This document shows positions 38,880-49,229 of a stretch of 64,000 nucleotides of DNA, piece after piece. Below the pieces are notes generated by a model. It was not told the origin of the DNA. It saw nothing but the letters and a program-made list of their open reading frames with translations, and did no database searches. A program made the position numbers and the translations under genes. How positions within the stretch are numbered: the stretch's first letter is position 1; the number at the start of each line of letters is the position of its first letter. This DNA is from Salinicola endophyticus (GTDB lineage Bacteria > Pseudomonadota > Gammaproteobacteria > Pseudomonadales > Halomonadaceae), in NCBI RefSeq assembly GCF_003206575.1, contig NZ_PZJO01000008.1, forward strand, positions 62,001 through 126,000, given 5' to 3'.

Positions 38880-40448
38880 ATGCAGCCCACCAAGCCCCCC
38901 ATCACCCGCCGCGACCTTCTGGCCCGAGGCGGCCAGCTCGGCCTTGCCGCCGTCGGCCTGCTCGGCGCCCCGGCCATCGTGCTCGCCGAGAGCCGCCGCC
39001 CGGCGCTCCAGGGGGGCGTGATGAGCGGCGACGTACTGCCCGACCGCGCCATGCTGTGGGCCCGCGCCGACCGCCCGGCGCGGATGCTGATCGAGGTCGC
39101 CGACAATCCCGACTTCCGCGCCGCCCGCCAGCTGCCCTGGGTCGATGTGCTACCCGACAGCGGGCTGATCGGCAAGCTCGATGCCACCGGGCTCGGCGGC
39201 ATGCCGGAAGTCCACTATCGGGTGCGTTTCGCTGCTCTGGGTGACGCCCGGGCGGTCAGCGAGCCGGTGGTCGGCCGCCTGCGCCTGCCGCCGAGCACAC
39301 CGCGGGATCTGCGCTTCGTGTGGTCCGGCGACGTGGTCGGTCAGGGCTGGGGCATCGATGAGTCCCGCGGCGGCATGCGCACCTGGGAGGCGATGCGTCA
39401 GGTGCGCCCGGACTTCTTCATCCACTCCGGCGACAGCGTCTACGCCGACGGCCCGCTGGCGCCGGAGGTCGCGCTGCCCGATGGCAGCACCTGGCGCAAC
39501 GTGGTCACCCCAGCCAAGCAGAAAGTGGCCGAAACCCTCGAGGAGTATCGCGGCCAGCACGCCTACAACCATCTCGATGCCAACTTCCGCCGCTTTGCCG
39601 CCGAGGTGCCGATCCTGGCCCAGTGGGACGACCACGAGACGATCAACAACTGGTACCCCCAGGAGATCCTCGACGACGACCGCTATACCGAGAAGCGCGT
39701 AGCCCTGCTCGCGGCCCGCTCGCGTCAGGCGTTTCTCGACTACATGCCGCTGCGGCTGTCGGCGGCGGCGCCGCAGCGCATCTACCGCCGCTTCTCCTAC
39801 GGCCCGGGCATGGAGGTGTTCATGCTCGACATGCGTAGCTACCGCGGCCCCAACAGTGCCAATCTTCAGGCCGAGAGCTCGCCGGCCACCGCCTTCATCG
39901 GCGAGGATCAGTTCCGCTGGCTGCACCAGGCGCTCAAGCGCTCCACCGCGACCTGGAAGATCATCGCCGCCGACATGCCGATCGGCCTGGTGGTGCCGGA
40001 CGGCGACGACTTCGAGGCGATCGCCAACGCCGACCCCGGGCAGCCCCTGGGCCGCGAGCTGGAGATCGCACGCCTGCTCAAGGCGATCCGCGACGACGAC
40101 ATCGCCAACGTGGTGTGGTTCACCGCCGACGTGCACTACACCGCCGCCCACCACTACGCGCCGGAGCGCGCCGCCTTCAAGCAGTTCAAGCCGCTCTGGG
40201 AGTTCGTCAGCGGCCCGCTGCACGCCGGCACCTTCGGCCCCAATGACTTGGACGCCACTTTCGGCCCCAAGGTGGTGTTCCAGAAGGCGCCGCCGGCGGG
40301 CCAGAAGAACCTGCCGCCCTCGGCGGGCTATCAGTTCTTCGGCCAGGTCGACCTCGACGGCGCGAGCGAGACGCTGACGGTGACGCTGAAGGATAGCGAC
40401 GGCACCGCCCTGCATACCCAGGTACTGACGCCCGAAAATCGCGCCTGA
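38880..40448 (+). CDS. PhoD-like alkaline phosphatase/phosphodiesterase, Tat-exported
   Basis: Secreted metallophosphatase of 522 aa. Tat signal TRRDLLARGGQLGLAAVGLL (residues 10-29). Metal-site motifs: FVWSGDVVGQGWG, FIHSGDSVYADG, WDDHETINNW and VVWFTADVHYTAAHHY. PhoD enzymes hydrolyse phosphomonoesters and diesters, including teichoic-acid-like substrates, and need Ca2+/Fe3+. ATG 38880 has GAGGAGA upstream. A Pho-box-like promoter suggests phosphate-starvation induction, matching ugp. Confidence 0.9.
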   Translation: MQPTKPPITRRDLLARGGQLGLAAVGLLGAPAIVLAESRRPALQGGVMSGDVLPDRAMLWARADRPARMLIEVADNPDFRAARQLPWVDVLPDSGLIGKLDATGLGGMPEVHYRVRFAALGDARAVSEPVVGRLRLPPSTPRDLRFVWSGDVVGQGWGIDESRGGMRTWEAMRQVRPDFFIHSGDSVYADGPLAPEVALPDGSTWRNVVTPAKQKVAETLEEYRGQHAYNHLDANFRRFAAEVPILAQWDDHETINNWYPQEILDDDRYTEKRVALLAARSRQAFLDYMPLRLSAAAPQRIYRRFSYGPGMEVFMLDMRSYRGPNSANLQAESSPATAFIGEDQFRWLHQALKRSTATWKIIAADMPIGLVVPDGDDFEAIANADPGQPLGRELEIARLLKAIRDDDIANVVWFTADVHYTAAHHYAPERAAFKQFKPLWEFVSGPLHAGTFGPNDLDATFGPKVVFQKAPPAGQKNLPPSAGYQFFGQVDLDGASETLTVTLKDSDGTALHTQVLTPENRA

Positions 40449-40480
40449 GTTCGTCGACTTTTCAGGCAGCACCTGGCACA

Positions 40481-40514
40481 CAGCGCCGGCGTGGCAGCTC
40501 GCCCGCCGGCGCTG
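40481..40514 (+). terminator. Terminator after the PhoD-like gene
   Basis: Perfect 11-bp arms CAGCGCCGGCG and complement with a 12-nt loop, 32 nt after the stop, followed by GCTCTT. Confidence 0.65.
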
Positions 40515-40607
40515 GCTCTTAGAACGCCTTTCACACCCCCTAGACGACGTGGGCTTGTCCGGCGACAGGACGTCGCGAGGGCGCTGTGACCCCCTCCCTG
40601 GGCGCTA

Positions 40608-40629
40608 CCTTTGCCATCCCTGGCAAAGG
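40608..40629 (-). terminator. Hairpin between convergent PhoD-like and XRE genes
   Basis: CCTTTGCC and GGCAAAGG around ATCCCT, 57 nt beyond the XRE stop. May end transcription from the minus strand. Confidence 0.45.
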
Positions 40630-40686
40630 ACCCTCGCTTTGCCCTGCCACCAGCGCCCATCGTCAGAGGGGGTTGGAAACACCCTC

Positions 40687-41508
40687 TTAGACGTAGCGCG
40701 CCCGAAACTGCCACTCCCCCGGCCCCACCTCGTTACGAATCGCCGCCACCAGCGCCGGGTCGAGGCGCGGGTCGTCCAGCGCATACAGGCCGCACCCCGC
40801 CAGCGCCTGGCGCACGTTCAGTGCCCCCGCGAGGCGCTCGTAGACCACCCGCACGCTGCAGGGCATCCGCTCGCTGCTGTCCGCCACCCCGAGCTTGAGA
40901 CCGGAGAGCCTAAAGACTTGACTCTTGAAGCTGGGGAACAGGATCGTCTGGGTGATCTCGTGGCCGTTGAGCGACTCGTGGTCGACCAGGAACAGACGGT
41001 CGCTCAGCAGCATCGCCACGCCGCGATAGCGGTTGTGACATAGCCGCCCACCGCCGACGGCCGGCATGCGCTCGGTGCGCTGGTAGACCACATCGTCGCC
41101 GTGGCGCTCGAGGCACACCAGCGTGCACAGCACGTGCCCGGGTCGCGACATCGCCAGGTAGTACTCGTGGTAGTAGCCCAGATAGCGCGACATCCCCTGG
41201 CGGCCCGTCTCCAGCAGCGCCGCCGGTAGCCCCAGGTCGGGAGCAGCGCCCTCGGCGTCTCCCTGCCCCGGCGTGCCGGGGCGCAGGCGCACCAGCGTCT
41301 GGAACTCGGCGTGGGGCAGCACGATCTCGTGGAGCTCGACCCCGAAGAAATCGCAGACCCGGCGCATGGTGTGGCCGGCGGGCCGGTAGCGCCCGCTGAG
41401 GTAGCGGTTGAACTGCGCCCGGTTGATCTCGAGCCGCCGGCAGACCTCGGCGATCGAGCGGTAGTAGCTGCACAGCAGCCGCAGATTGGCGGCGAAATCG
41501 TCCTGCAT
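40687..41508 (-). CDS. XRE-type helix-turn-helix regulator
   Basis: 273 aa. The N-terminal helix-turn-helix (SIAEVCRRLEINRAQFNRYL, about residues 18-37) is followed by GRYRPAGHTMRRVCDFFGV. The remaining ~190 residues resemble the sensor part of a Halomonas/Pseudomonas regulator group without a named ligand. Divergent from the AGCS symporter gene, with an inverted repeat just upstream of its own start, so it probably controls both. Confidence 0.75.
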   Translation of the reverse strand: MQDDFAANLRLLCSYYRSIAEVCRRLEINRAQFNRYLSGRYRPAGHTMRRVCDFFGVELHEIVLPHAEFQTLVRLRPGTPGQGDAEGAAPDLGLPAALLETGRQGMSRYLGYYHEYYLAMSRPGHVLCTLVCLERHGDDVVYQRTERMPAVGGGRLCHNRYRGVAMLLSDRLFLVDHESLNGHEITQTILFPSFKSQVFRLSGLKLGVADSSERMPCSVRVVYERLAGALNVRQALAGCGLYALDDPRLDPALVAAIRNEVGPGEWQFRARYV

Positions 41509-41531
41509 GAGAAGGGCTCACTGGAGACTGG

Positions 41532-41566
41532 CGCACTCTGGTGCACTGGGTGCGCAAAAGAGTGCG
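41532..41566. promoter_or_regulatory. Inverted repeat in the XRE/AGCS divergent region
   Basis: Perfect 8-bp arms CGCACTCT and AGAGTGCG, 19 nt apart, with TGCAC and TGCGC repeats between them, 24 nt upstream of the XRE start. Candidate operator. The rest of the gap to 41740 holds a short tandem repeat (CTCGTTCAC twice, 41694-41715) just before the symporter gene. Confidence 0.45.
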
Positions 41567-41740
41567 TCAGGCTGCAACAGGACGTCAAATTCCCCTCCGC
41601 TCAGCGAGTGATTAAATGCGTGGCGACGCCTCGATGCCGTCCACAACGACACGCTTCACGACGGCTCGTCCGCGATCACACGTTCCCCAACGACTCGTTC
41701 ACGACACTCGTTCACAACAACACAAGAGCGGAGACAACGC

Positions 41741-43213
<1,473 letters not shown>

Positions 43214-43224
43214 GCCCCTAGATC

Positions 43225-43254
43225 ACGGCCCCGCCCCCAGCGGAGCAGGGCCGT
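43225..43254. terminator. Shared terminator between convergent AGCS and dehydrogenase genes
   Basis: ACGGCCC and GGGCCGT with GC/GC inner pairing, 12 nt after the symporter stop, followed by CTTCT. It can act in both directions; the dehydrogenase gene ends at 43281. Confidence 0.6.
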
Positions 43255-43280
43255 CTTCTGCCCGAGTGGCCCCGTCAGTG

Positions 43281-44699
43281 CTATACCAGCTTGCCGGGGT
43301 TCATGATGCCCAGCGGATCGAGTGCGGCCTTGAGGGTGCGCATCACCGCCCAGCCCTCGCCATGTTCGGCCTCCATATAGCCGCGCTTACCGCTGCCGAT
43401 GCCATGTTCGCCGGTGCAGGTGCCTCCGGCGGCGAGCGCGCGTTCGATCAGGCGCCGGTTGAAGGCCGCCAGCGTCTCGAGTTCTTCGGGACTCTCCCGA
43501 TCCACCGCGACGACCAGATGGAAGTTGCCATCCCCGACATGGCCGAGCAGCGGCGCTATCAGGCCGCTGGCGGCCACGTCGGCCTGGGTCGCTTCAATGC
43601 AGGCGGCGAGCTCGGAGATCGGTACGCAGATATCCGTGGCCAGAAACTCCGCCCCCGGGCGCAGCGCCTTGGCTGCGTAGGCCGCGTCGTGACGCGCCTG
43701 CCACAGCGCGCTGCGCTCCTCCTCTTTGGTCGCCCAGGCGAAGTCGCTGCCGCCGAACTCCTGACACAACGCGGCCATGCTCTCCGCCTGCTCCTTCACG
43801 CCCGCGTGGGTGCCGTGAAATTCGAGGAACAGGGTCGGCTTCTCGGCGTAGTCGAGGTGCGAGAAACGGTTGACCGCGCGCATGGCGAGCGCGTCCATCA
43901 GTTCGATGCGTGCCATGGGGATACCGTACTGGATCGAGGCGATCACGGTATCGACCGCCCCGGCGACATCCTCGAATGCCACGGTCGCCGCCGACACCGC
44001 CTCGGGCAGGCCGTGCAGCCTGACGGTCAGCTCGGTGATGATGCCGAGCGTGCCTTCGGCGCCGATCATCAGATGGGTCAGGTCGTAGCCGGCAGCGGAC
44101 TTGCGCGCCCGGCTACCGGTCTTGACGATGCGCCCGTCCGGCATCACCACCGTCATCGCCAGCACGTTCTCGCGGATGGTGCCGTAGCGCACGGTGTTGG
44201 TGCCGCTGGCCCGGGTCGAGGCCATGCCCCCCATGCTCGCATCCGCGCCCGGGTCGACGGAGAAGAACAGGCCGCTGGCGCGCAGGTGGGTATTGAGCTG
44301 GGTCCGGGTCACGCCGGGCTGGACGGTGGCGTCCATGTCCTCGGGGCGCACGGCGAGAATCGCATTCATCGCCGAGAGGTCGACACACAGCCCACCGTGC
44401 TCGGCGATCACCTGCCCTTCGATCGAGGTGCCGACCCCGTAGGGGATCACCGGTACCCGATGGCGGGCGCAGGCCGTGACGACCGCGGCCACCTCTTCGG
44501 TGGTGTGGGGAAAACAGACCGCATCCGGCGCGCCCGGGTGATGCCAGGACTCGTCATGACCGTGCTGATCGCGGACGCCGCGGGCGGTGGTGATCCGCTC
44601 GCCGAGTCGCGGCGCGAGTTCGCCGATCAGCGCCTCGAGCGCGACCTCCGAGGGCCGTGGTGGCAGAGCAAGCGATGGGGAAGCGGTAGCAGGGGTCAT
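43281..44699 (-). CDS. FAD-linked oxidase, D-lactate dehydrogenase (cytochrome)/GlcD-like
   Basis: 472 aa. N-terminal PCMH FAD-binding domain (VPVIPYGVGTSIEGQ, ADASMGGMASTRASGTNTVR, IGAEGTLGIITELTVRL) and C-terminal FAD-oxidase domain ending TCTGEHGIGSGKRGYM and LGIMNPGKLV, with HVGDGNFHL as the metal/active-site stretch. Such enzymes oxidise D-lactate, D-2-hydroxyglutarate or glycolate into the respiratory chain. The frame opens at 44819, but ATG 44699 with GAGG upstream is the start. Single gene without GlcE/F partners, which favours a D-lactate dehydrogenase type. Confidence 0.85.
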   Translation of the reverse strand: MTPATASPSLALPPRPSEVALEALIGELAPRLGERITTARGVRDQHGHDESWHHPGAPDAVCFPHTTEEVAAVVTACARHRVPVIPYGVGTSIEGQVIAEHGGLCVDLSAMNAILAVRPEDMDATVQPGVTRTQLNTHLRASGLFFSVDPGADASMGGMASTRASGTNTVRYGTIRENVLAMTVVMPDGRIVKTGSRARKSAAGYDLTHLMIGAEGTLGIITELTVRLHGLPEAVSAATVAFEDVAGAVDTVIASIQYGIPMARIELMDALAMRAVNRFSHLDYAEKPTLFLEFHGTHAGVKEQAESMAALCQEFGGSDFAWATKEEERSALWQARHDAAYAAKALRPGAEFLATDICVPISELAACIEATQADVAASGLIAPLLGHVGDGNFHLVVAVDRESPEELETLAAFNRRLIERALAAGGTCTGEHGIGSGKRGYMEAEHGEGWAVMRTLKAALDPLGIMNPGKLV

Positions 44700-44965
44700 G
44701 GCGAAACCTCGTGAGTACATCGGTACCGTGCCGACGATGAGCAGGCTATCGGTTGTGCCACTAGCATACCCAACCGTGGGCGGTGGGGGGCAACTACCGG
44801 ACACGGCTGGCACCGCCATGTCTTCGCTATGTGGTCTCCATCTAGTCTCTATGTGTCGATCACGCCGATCATCGCCGGCGGTCCCGCCCTGCGCGGGGGC
44901 CGTCTCGGCACATCCCGGCTACACTGGCTGTCGCCGCAGCCCGCGGTGGATGCCCGAGAGCCCCC

Positions 44966-46249
44966 ATGCCGCCAGCGCCACAGCCCGCCGAGAACCCGCC
45001 TCTCGAATCACATGCGTCTGCCCCATCTCATACGCCCTCAGGGCGCAGCCAACGCGGCCTGGATGGCCTGAACTTTTTCCTCGCCGATGTGCGCGACGGC
45101 GTGGGGCCCTTCCTGGGGATCTACCTGCTGACCCGCTTCGACTGGAGCGCAGGGCAGATCGGTCTGGCGATGTCGGCGATGACCTTCGCCACCATGCTCT
45201 CCCAGAGCCCCGCCGGGGTACTGCTCGACATCACCCGCCGCAAGCGCCTGCTCACCGCCCTCGCCACCCTGGTGGTGGCGGTCTGCAGCGTGCTGATGAC
45301 ACTGCCGGCCTTCGTCAATCTGCCCTCGATCCTGCTGCTGCAGGCGCTGATGGGGGTCAGTGCGGCACTGCTGCTGCCGGCGGTGGCGGCGATCACCCTG
45401 GGCATGGTGGGGCGCCGGCGCTTCCCCGCGCGCCAGGGCCGCAACGAGGTGTTCAACCACGCCGGCAACGTGGTCTCGGCACTGCTCGCCGGGCTGCTGG
45501 CGCACTTCCTGAGCATCGAGTGGCTGTTCTACTCGCTGCTGCTGTTCGCCTGCGGCAGCCTGATCAGCGCGCTGGCGATCCGCGAGACGGACATCGACCA
45601 TGTCGCCGCCCGCGGTGCGGTGGCACAGGAGACAACCGACGCGCAACCCCATGCCAGCGGCCTGCTGCAGGTGCTGCGCGACCGCCGGGTGCTGATGCTG
45701 GGCGCGGCGCTGACGCTGTTTCACTTCGCCAACGCGGCGATGCTGCCGCTGGTCGGCCAGTACCTGACCCTCGGCGATCAGGAGGCCGCCTCGCTCTACA
45801 TGTCGGCGTGCATCGTGATCGCGCAGCTGGTGATGATACCGGTGGCCTGGTGGGCGGGGCGCCGAGCGATGAGCTGGGGGCGACGGCCGGTATTGATGAT
45901 CGGCCTGCTCGCGCTGCCGCTGCGCGGCCTGCTCTACGGGGTCAGCAACGATCCGGTGTGGCTGCTGCTGGTGCAGGCGCTGGATGGCATCGGTGCGGGA
46001 ATCTTCGGCGTGCTGTGGCTGATCGTGGCCGCCGACCTGACCCGCGGCAGCGGGCGCTACAACGCCACCATCGGGGTCCTCGGTACGCTGTTCGCGCTTG
46101 GCGCGGCCGCCTCCAACCTGGTCGCCGGCTATGTGGTGGATGCCAGCGGCTATGTCGGCGGCTTTGTGTTCCTCGCTGCCTTCGGCGCGCTGGCACCACT
46201 GGTATTCTGGTTCGGGGTGGGCGAGACACGCAGCGAAGACGCAGACTAG
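44966..46249 (+). CDS. MFS transporter
   Basis: 427 aa, 12 predicted helices, with the cytoplasmic loop LLDITRRKRLL (loop 2-3) and AWWAGRRAMSWGRRPVLMIG (loop 8-9), the latter an MFS motif A variant. The ~30 N-terminal residues are Pro/Ser-rich and cytosolic. Substrate unknown; drug or sugar-efflux type is possible. Overlaps the convergent mdaB gene by 4 nt. Confidence 0.8.
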   Translation: MPPAPQPAENPPLESHASAPSHTPSGRSQRGLDGLNFFLADVRDGVGPFLGIYLLTRFDWSAGQIGLAMSAMTFATMLSQSPAGVLLDITRRKRLLTALATLVVAVCSVLMTLPAFVNLPSILLLQALMGVSAALLLPAVAAITLGMVGRRRFPARQGRNEVFNHAGNVVSALLAGLLAHFLSIEWLFYSLLLFACGSLISALAIRETDIDHVAARGAVAQETTDAQPHASGLLQVLRDRRVLMLGAALTLFHFANAAMLPLVGQYLTLGDQEAASLYMSACIVIAQLVMIPVAWWAGRRAMSWGRRPVLMIGLLALPLRGLLYGVSNDPVWLLLVQALDGIGAGIFGVLWLIVAADLTRGSGRYNATIGVLGTLFALGAAASNLVAGYVVDASGYVGGFVFLAAFGALAPLVFWFGVGETRSEDAD

Positions 46250-46830
46250 GCCGTGCCGAACACCTCGCGCAGGTGAGAGCGATAGGCAGCGACGTCACGC
46301 TCGACGTCGGGCGCCTTGATCACGTCGTTGGCGATGAAGGTGGGCAGCGCGGCCAGCCCGATGAACTGCTGCGCCTTGTGGAACGGGAAGTAGACCCCGT
46401 CGACGCCACGCCCCTCGAAGAAGTCGTCGGGCGCCTCGAATGCCTCGCGGGGGGCGTTCCAGGTGAGCGAGAGCAGGTAGCGCCGCCCCTGCAGCAGGCC
46501 ACCGCTGCCGTACTGCTTGGTAGGGTCCTGGCGCGAGCGGCCGTCGCTGGCATAGAGGGTGCCGTGGCCTTCGGTGAAGACCTCGTCGAGATAGCGCTTC
46601 ACGCTCCAGGGTGCACCCATCCACCAGCCGGGCATCTGGTAGACGATGGTGTCGGCCCACAGAATCTTGTCGACCTCCGCCGCGCTGACGTAACCCTGCT
46701 CGATCACCGTCTCGCGGATCTCGTGGCCGAGCGCTCCCAGCGTCTCCACGGCCACCGCGTGCAGGGTATTGTTGAGTTCACCGCGGGAATGCGCGAAGGC
46801 CTTGCCGCCGTTGATCAGTAGTATCTTCAT
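46246..46830 (-). CDS. mdaB: NAD(P)H:quinone oxidoreductase, MdaB-like
   Basis: Flavodoxin-fold oxidoreductase of 194 aa. Start ILLINGGKAFAHSRGELN (FAD phosphate loop), MPGWWMGAPWSVKRYLDEV and PFHKAQQFIGLAALPTF are close to E. coli MdaB (193 aa), which reduces quinones by two electrons. GGAGG upstream of the start. Divergent LysR gene at 47020 is the probable regulator. Confidence 0.9.
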   Translation of the reverse strand: MKILLINGGKAFAHSRGELNNTLHAVAVETLGALGHEIRETVIEQGYVSAAEVDKILWADTIVYQMPGWWMGAPWSVKRYLDEVFTEGHGTLYASDGRSRQDPTKQYGSGGLLQGRRYLLSLTWNAPREAFEAPDDFFEGRGVDGVYFPFHKAQQFIGLAALPTFIANDVIKAPDVERDVAAYRSHLREVFGTA

Positions 46831-46958
46831 CTCGAGATCTCCTCCAATGCGTGGTCGTGACCGCGCTTCCGGCGCTGCGCGCCGCTCGCTGTCAGCGATC
46901 GATGGGCGCTATTGTGGGGATCTCGGGCACACGAAAAACCCGCGCCCGGGTAAGTCAC

Positions 46959-46980
46959 GTTTGCTTTAGAATCAACAAAC
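46959..46980. promoter_or_regulatory. Candidate LysR operator between mdaB and its divergent regulator
   Basis: GTTTG and CAAAC, 12 nt apart, 40 nt upstream of the LysR start, in the only AT-rich part of the gap. Fits the T-N11-A style of LysR sites. Short arms, so modest support. Confidence 0.4.
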
Positions 46981-47019
46981 CGCGCCGACACGCCTTCCGC
47001 CACCGACGGCTTCCGGATC

Positions 47020-47922
47020 ATGAAAAGCACTCTCGAAGAACAGCAGGCCTTCATCGCCGTGGTCGACTGCGGCTCGATCACCGCCGCCGCCGAGCGGCTC
47101 GGCATCACCGTGTCGGGGGTCAGCCGCGCGCTCAACCGCCTCGAACGCAAGCTCGAGACCACCCTGATGCGGCGCACCACCCGGCGCCTGGAGCTGACCC
47201 AGGAGGGCGAGACCTTTCTCGACCACTGCCGCCGTATCCTCAACGCGGTGGAGGCTGCGGAGGAGTCGGTGGTCGGGCACCATGACCAGCCCCAGGGGCG
47301 GCTGCGGGTCAACGCCGCCCCGAGCTTCATGCAACTGGTGCTCGTGCCGCTGATCGGCGAGTTCCGCCGCCGCTATCCCGGTATCACCCTGGAGCTGGAT
47401 ACCCACGACCGCTTCATCGATCTGCTCGAGCAGCGCGTCGATCTGGCGATCCGTATCGGCGACCTGGAGGACTCCTCGCTCCACGCCCGCACCCTGGGGC
47501 ACAGCCCGTTGCGCCTGGTCGCCAGCCCGGCCTATCTCGAGCGCCGCGGTACGCCGGCAAAGGTGGCGGCGCTGGCGGATCACGACCTGCTCGGCTTCAG
47601 CCAGCTCGATCATCTCAACCGCTGGCCGCTGCGCGATGCCCAGGGCGAGCCGTTGCTCATCACCCCCACGCTCAGCGCCTCCAGCGGCAGCACCCTGCTC
47701 AGCCTGGCGCTGGCCGGCGAGGGCATCGCCTGCCTGGCCGACTACATGACGCTGCCACCCCGCCAGCGCGGCGAGCTGGTCGAGGTGCTGGCGACGGCGA
47801 CCGAGCTGCAGACCCAGCGGGTCAGCGCAGTCTACTACCAGCAGACCGCGCTGACCCGCCGCGCCCGCGCCTTCATGGACTTTCTCGCCGAGCGGCTGCC
47901 GACGCGCTATCTCGACGCGTGA
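47020..47922 (+). CDS. LysR-family transcriptional regulator
   Basis: 300 aa. Helix-turn-helix in residues 5-65 (FIAVVDCGSITAAAERLG, SGVSRALNRLERKLET) and an effector domain of the CrgA/DsdC-like group (GRLRVNAAPSFMQLVLVPLI, DLAIRIGDLEDSSL). Divergent from mdaB. Its last codons are part of an 18-bp tandem repeat. Confidence 0.87.
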   Translation: MKSTLEEQQAFIAVVDCGSITAAAERLGITVSGVSRALNRLERKLETTLMRRTTRRLELTQEGETFLDHCRRILNAVEAAEESVVGHHDQPQGRLRVNAAPSFMQLVLVPLIGEFRRRYPGITLELDTHDRFIDLLEQRVDLAIRIGDLEDSSLHARTLGHSPLRLVASPAYLERRGTPAKVAALADHDLLGFSQLDHLNRWPLRDAQGEPLLITPTLSASSGSTLLSLALAGEGIACLADYMTLPPRQRGELVEVLATATELQTQRVSAVYYQQTALTRRARAFMDFLAERLPTRYLDA

Positions 47923-47969
47923 CGCTATCTCGACGCGTGACGCTCTCTCGACGCGTGACGCGGTTTCGG
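47916..47969. repeat. 18-bp tandem repeat starting inside the LysR 3' end
   Basis: Three copies, GCTATCTCGACGCGTGAC twice and once with one substitution (GCTCTCTCG...). The first copy encodes the final residues and stop codon; the two others duplicate it downstream, leaving three TGA in a row in the same phase. Confidence 0.85.
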
Positions 47970-47990
47970 CCGCTCGACGCTTCCGTTAAC

Positions 47991-48030
47991 GCTTCACCCA
48001 ACTGACATACCGGCGTCACGCCAGCGTCAT
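47991..48030 (+). promoter_or_regulatory. Pho-box array upstream of the LacI/ABC/GpdQ cluster
   Basis: GCTTCAC 47991, CTGACAT 48002, GCGTCAC 48013, GCGTCAT 48024: four heptamers in exact 11-bp register with 4-nt spacers, as in PhoB sites and in the ugpB array. Ten nt later is CAGACT (48041-48046), a poor -10. A further degenerate TCACCCC at 48035 keeps the register. Confidence 0.68.
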
Positions 48031-48045
48031 GCATTCACCCCAGAC

Positions 48046-48059
48046 TGCAAACGTTTTCA
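48046..48059 (+). promoter_or_regulatory. LacI-family operator
   Basis: TGCAAACGTTTTCA has the central CG and AAACGTTT core of LacI/PurR-family operators. It lies 16 nt after the last Pho heptamer and about 105 nt before the lacI-type gene, so binding would block the same promoter and give autoregulation. Confidence 0.65.
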
Positions 48060-48163
48060 TTGCCATGGGCAGGTGGATCGATGTCGTCATGCTGTGGTTC
48101 GGGTCGGATCGTCGCGAGCGCGTTCAGGGATATCGTGCAGGCAGCCACGCCGGGAGGTAGCTC

Positions 48164-49168
48164 ATGGCCTCGCGCCCGTCGCTGACCCAGGTCGCCGAGC
48201 AGGTCGGTGTCTCGCCGGCCACGGTGTCGCGGGCGTTCAACCGCCCGGAGCTGCTGAATGCGGCCACTCGCGAGCGCATTCTGAGCACCGCCAAGCGTCT
48301 CGGCTTCCGCCCCAACAAGGTCGGAAGCAGCCTGCGCTCGGGCAGCACCCGTACGCTGGGCCTGCTGCTGCCGACTCTGGCCAACCCGGTGTTCGCCGCC
48401 TGCTTCGAGGGCGCGGAGATGGCCGCGCTAGATGCCGGCTACAGCGTGATGCTGGCGACTACCGGCTACGACAGCGAGCGTGAACGCCTGGCCGCGCGCA
48501 GCCTGCTCGATCACCGTGTCGAGGGGCTGATCCTGACCGTGGCCGACCCCGCAGATAGCGCCACGCTGGGCGAGCTCGGCAGCAGCGGAGTGCCTTTCGT
48601 GCTGGCCTACAACGAGTCCGACTGCCACCCCTGCGTCAGCGTCGACAACCGCGCCGCCGCCGCCGACATGGTTTCCCATCTGGCCGCGCAGGGGCATCGC
48701 CAGCTGGCCATGATCAGCGGCCCGCTGGCCGCCTCCGACCGCGCGGTACACCGCCTGGCGGGGGCAATGGCGTGCGCGGAGACACTGGGGCTGCCGCCCC
48801 CGATCCACGTCTCGATGTCACGCCACACCGCCGCCGACCGCGGCCGACTCAAGGAGTTGCTCGCTGCCCCGCAGCCACCGAGCGCGCTGTTCTGCTCCAA
48901 TGATCTGCTCGCCGCCGCGGTGATCGCCGAGCTGGCCACCCTGGGTCTGCGCGTGCCCGACGACATCTCGGTGTGCGGCTTCGACGGCATGGATTTCGGC
49001 GCGCTGATGGTGCCATCACTGGCCAGCGTGCATCAGCCCAGTACCGATATCGGCAAACACGCCTGCCGCGAGCTGCTGGCCGCACTCGCCGGGCGCCCCA
49101 GCCGTTCGCGGCGCCTGCCCCACTGGTTGTTCGATGGCGGCACCATCACCGCGCCGGGCTCGCCATGA
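48164..49168 (+). CDS. LacI-family transcriptional regulator
   Basis: 334 aa. Helix-turn-helix SLTQVAEQVGVSPATVSRAF at residues 6-25 and hinge NKVGSSLRSGSTRTLGLLLP, then a periplasmic-binding-like effector domain. GGGAGG upstream of the ATG. It heads the ABC-phosphodiesterase cluster and sits downstream of its own putative operator. In this context the effector may be a glycerol phosphate ester or its hydrolysis product, but that is inference. Confidence 0.9.
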   Translation: MASRPSLTQVAEQVGVSPATVSRAFNRPELLNAATRERILSTAKRLGFRPNKVGSSLRSGSTRTLGLLLPTLANPVFAACFEGAEMAALDAGYSVMLATTGYDSERERLAARSLLDHRVEGLILTVADPADSATLGELGSSGVPFVLAYNESDCHPCVSVDNRAAAADMVSHLAAQGHRQLAMISGPLAASDRAVHRLAGAMACAETLGLPPPIHVSMSRHTAADRGRLKELLAAPQPPSALFCSNDLLAAAVIAELATLGLRVPDDISVCGFDGMDFGALMVPSLASVHQPSTDIGKHACRELLAALAGRPSRSRRLPHWLFDGGTITAPGSP

Positions 49169-49229
49169 AGTTTCCCACTCGCCATGCGATTTCACCCACG
49201 CCGCCCCCGCGGCACTCGAGGACCCTGAG

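Noticed and set aside
44113-44388. Extra frames within the FAD-oxidase gene
   Set aside because: High-GC out-of-phase shadows.
44770-44860. Sigma-54-like TGGCAC motif between the dehydrogenase and MFS genes
   Set aside because: The downstream GC element is at the wrong spacing.
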